Of a DNA stretch of 64,000 nucleotides, positions 63,930-64,000 are shown piece by piece (within the stretch, counting starts at the first letter, position 1; every line of letters begins with the position of its first letter). The position numbers and the translations under genes were made by a program. This DNA is from Periplaneta americana (lineage: Eukaryota > Arthropoda > Insecta > Blattodea > Blattidae), in assembly GCF_040183065.1 (NCBI RefSeq), contig NC_091122.1:159241455-159305454 (forward strand), read 5' to 3'. The notes beneath the pieces were generated by a model. That model did no database searches. It had not been told where the DNA came from and saw only the letters and a program-made list of their open reading frames with translations.

Positions 63930-64000
63930 TATTCGAAATGCCTGTTATTATTCGGTTGAGAAGTTTGCTCTCAAAAAAGCTGAAAGTTAGAATTTATAAA
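63930..64000 (+). mobile_element. LINE fragment running off the window
   Basis: AATGCCTGTTATTATTCGGT, then AAGCTGAAAGTTAGAATTTA match the ACYYSVEK...LKVRIYK region of the LINE at 4875-5871, with an internal deletion of about 20 bp. It continues beyond the right edge. Confidence 0.75.

Overview
This window looks like nuclear DNA from a large, AT-rich, repeat-laden insect genome, most probably a cockroach or termite (Blattodea). I lean towards Periplaneta americana because the LINE and tRNA-SINE sequences look familiar from that genome, but this is inference and no search was run. There is no bacterial gene organisation, rRNA or CRISPR. Coding sequence is a small fraction, and nearly everything else is transposon-derived.

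Host gene. One gene can be assembled on the + strand from eight GT-AG exons between 7748 and 42118. It encodes a 567-residue ANL-superfamily acyl-CoA synthetase of the 4-coumarate-CoA ligase / firefly-luciferase-like group. Reading phase is kept at every junction, all core adenylation motifs are present, the N-terminus is arginine-rich and the protein has no C-terminal SKL signal. Its seven introns range from 2.4 to 11.7 kb and are packed with transposons. A second exon 1 (89% identical in protein) lies on the same strand at 56984-57178 and starts a tandem paralogue that must continue past the window. Between them, at 43893-44088 on the - strand, is a decayed third exon-1 copy with stop codons, a frameshift and surviving splice-site dinucleotides. 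The locus is therefore a small gene cluster.

Mobile elements, left to right. 1-7.7 kb: SINE pieces and two truncated LINEs, one with a perfect 14-bp target duplication. Introns 1-3: a near-perfect palindrome, inverted-arm repeats, hAT and mariner relics, a 3-kb element with 25-bp terminal inverted repeats (TIRs), a solo LTR and a deleted mariner-like element. Intron 4: a three-layer nest. A LINE is broken by a 4.9-kb LTR retrotransposon with 1227-bp LTRs and, separately, by a 1.1-kb TA-target element. The LTR element carries only gag plus protease-like sequence, with an N-terminal PHD-type zinc finger. Introns 4-7 also hold three hAT-type elements with exact 8-bp target duplications and a satellite of 14 x 74 bp. 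Downstream of the gene (42-64 kb): many foldback elements, SINEs inserted in LINEs and foldbacks, TA- and TTAA-target MITEs, two more 1.1-kb TA elements and a 90/91-bp minisatellite leading into a mariner-like pseudogene.

The genes do not form an operon or pathway. The acyl-CoA synthetase and its paralogue are the only likely host genes. I did not find a clearly new molecular system. The most unusual items are the gag-pro-only retroelement with a PHD finger, the SINE-like elements with inverted tRNA-derived ends, and the inverted decayed exon 1 between two live-looking copies.
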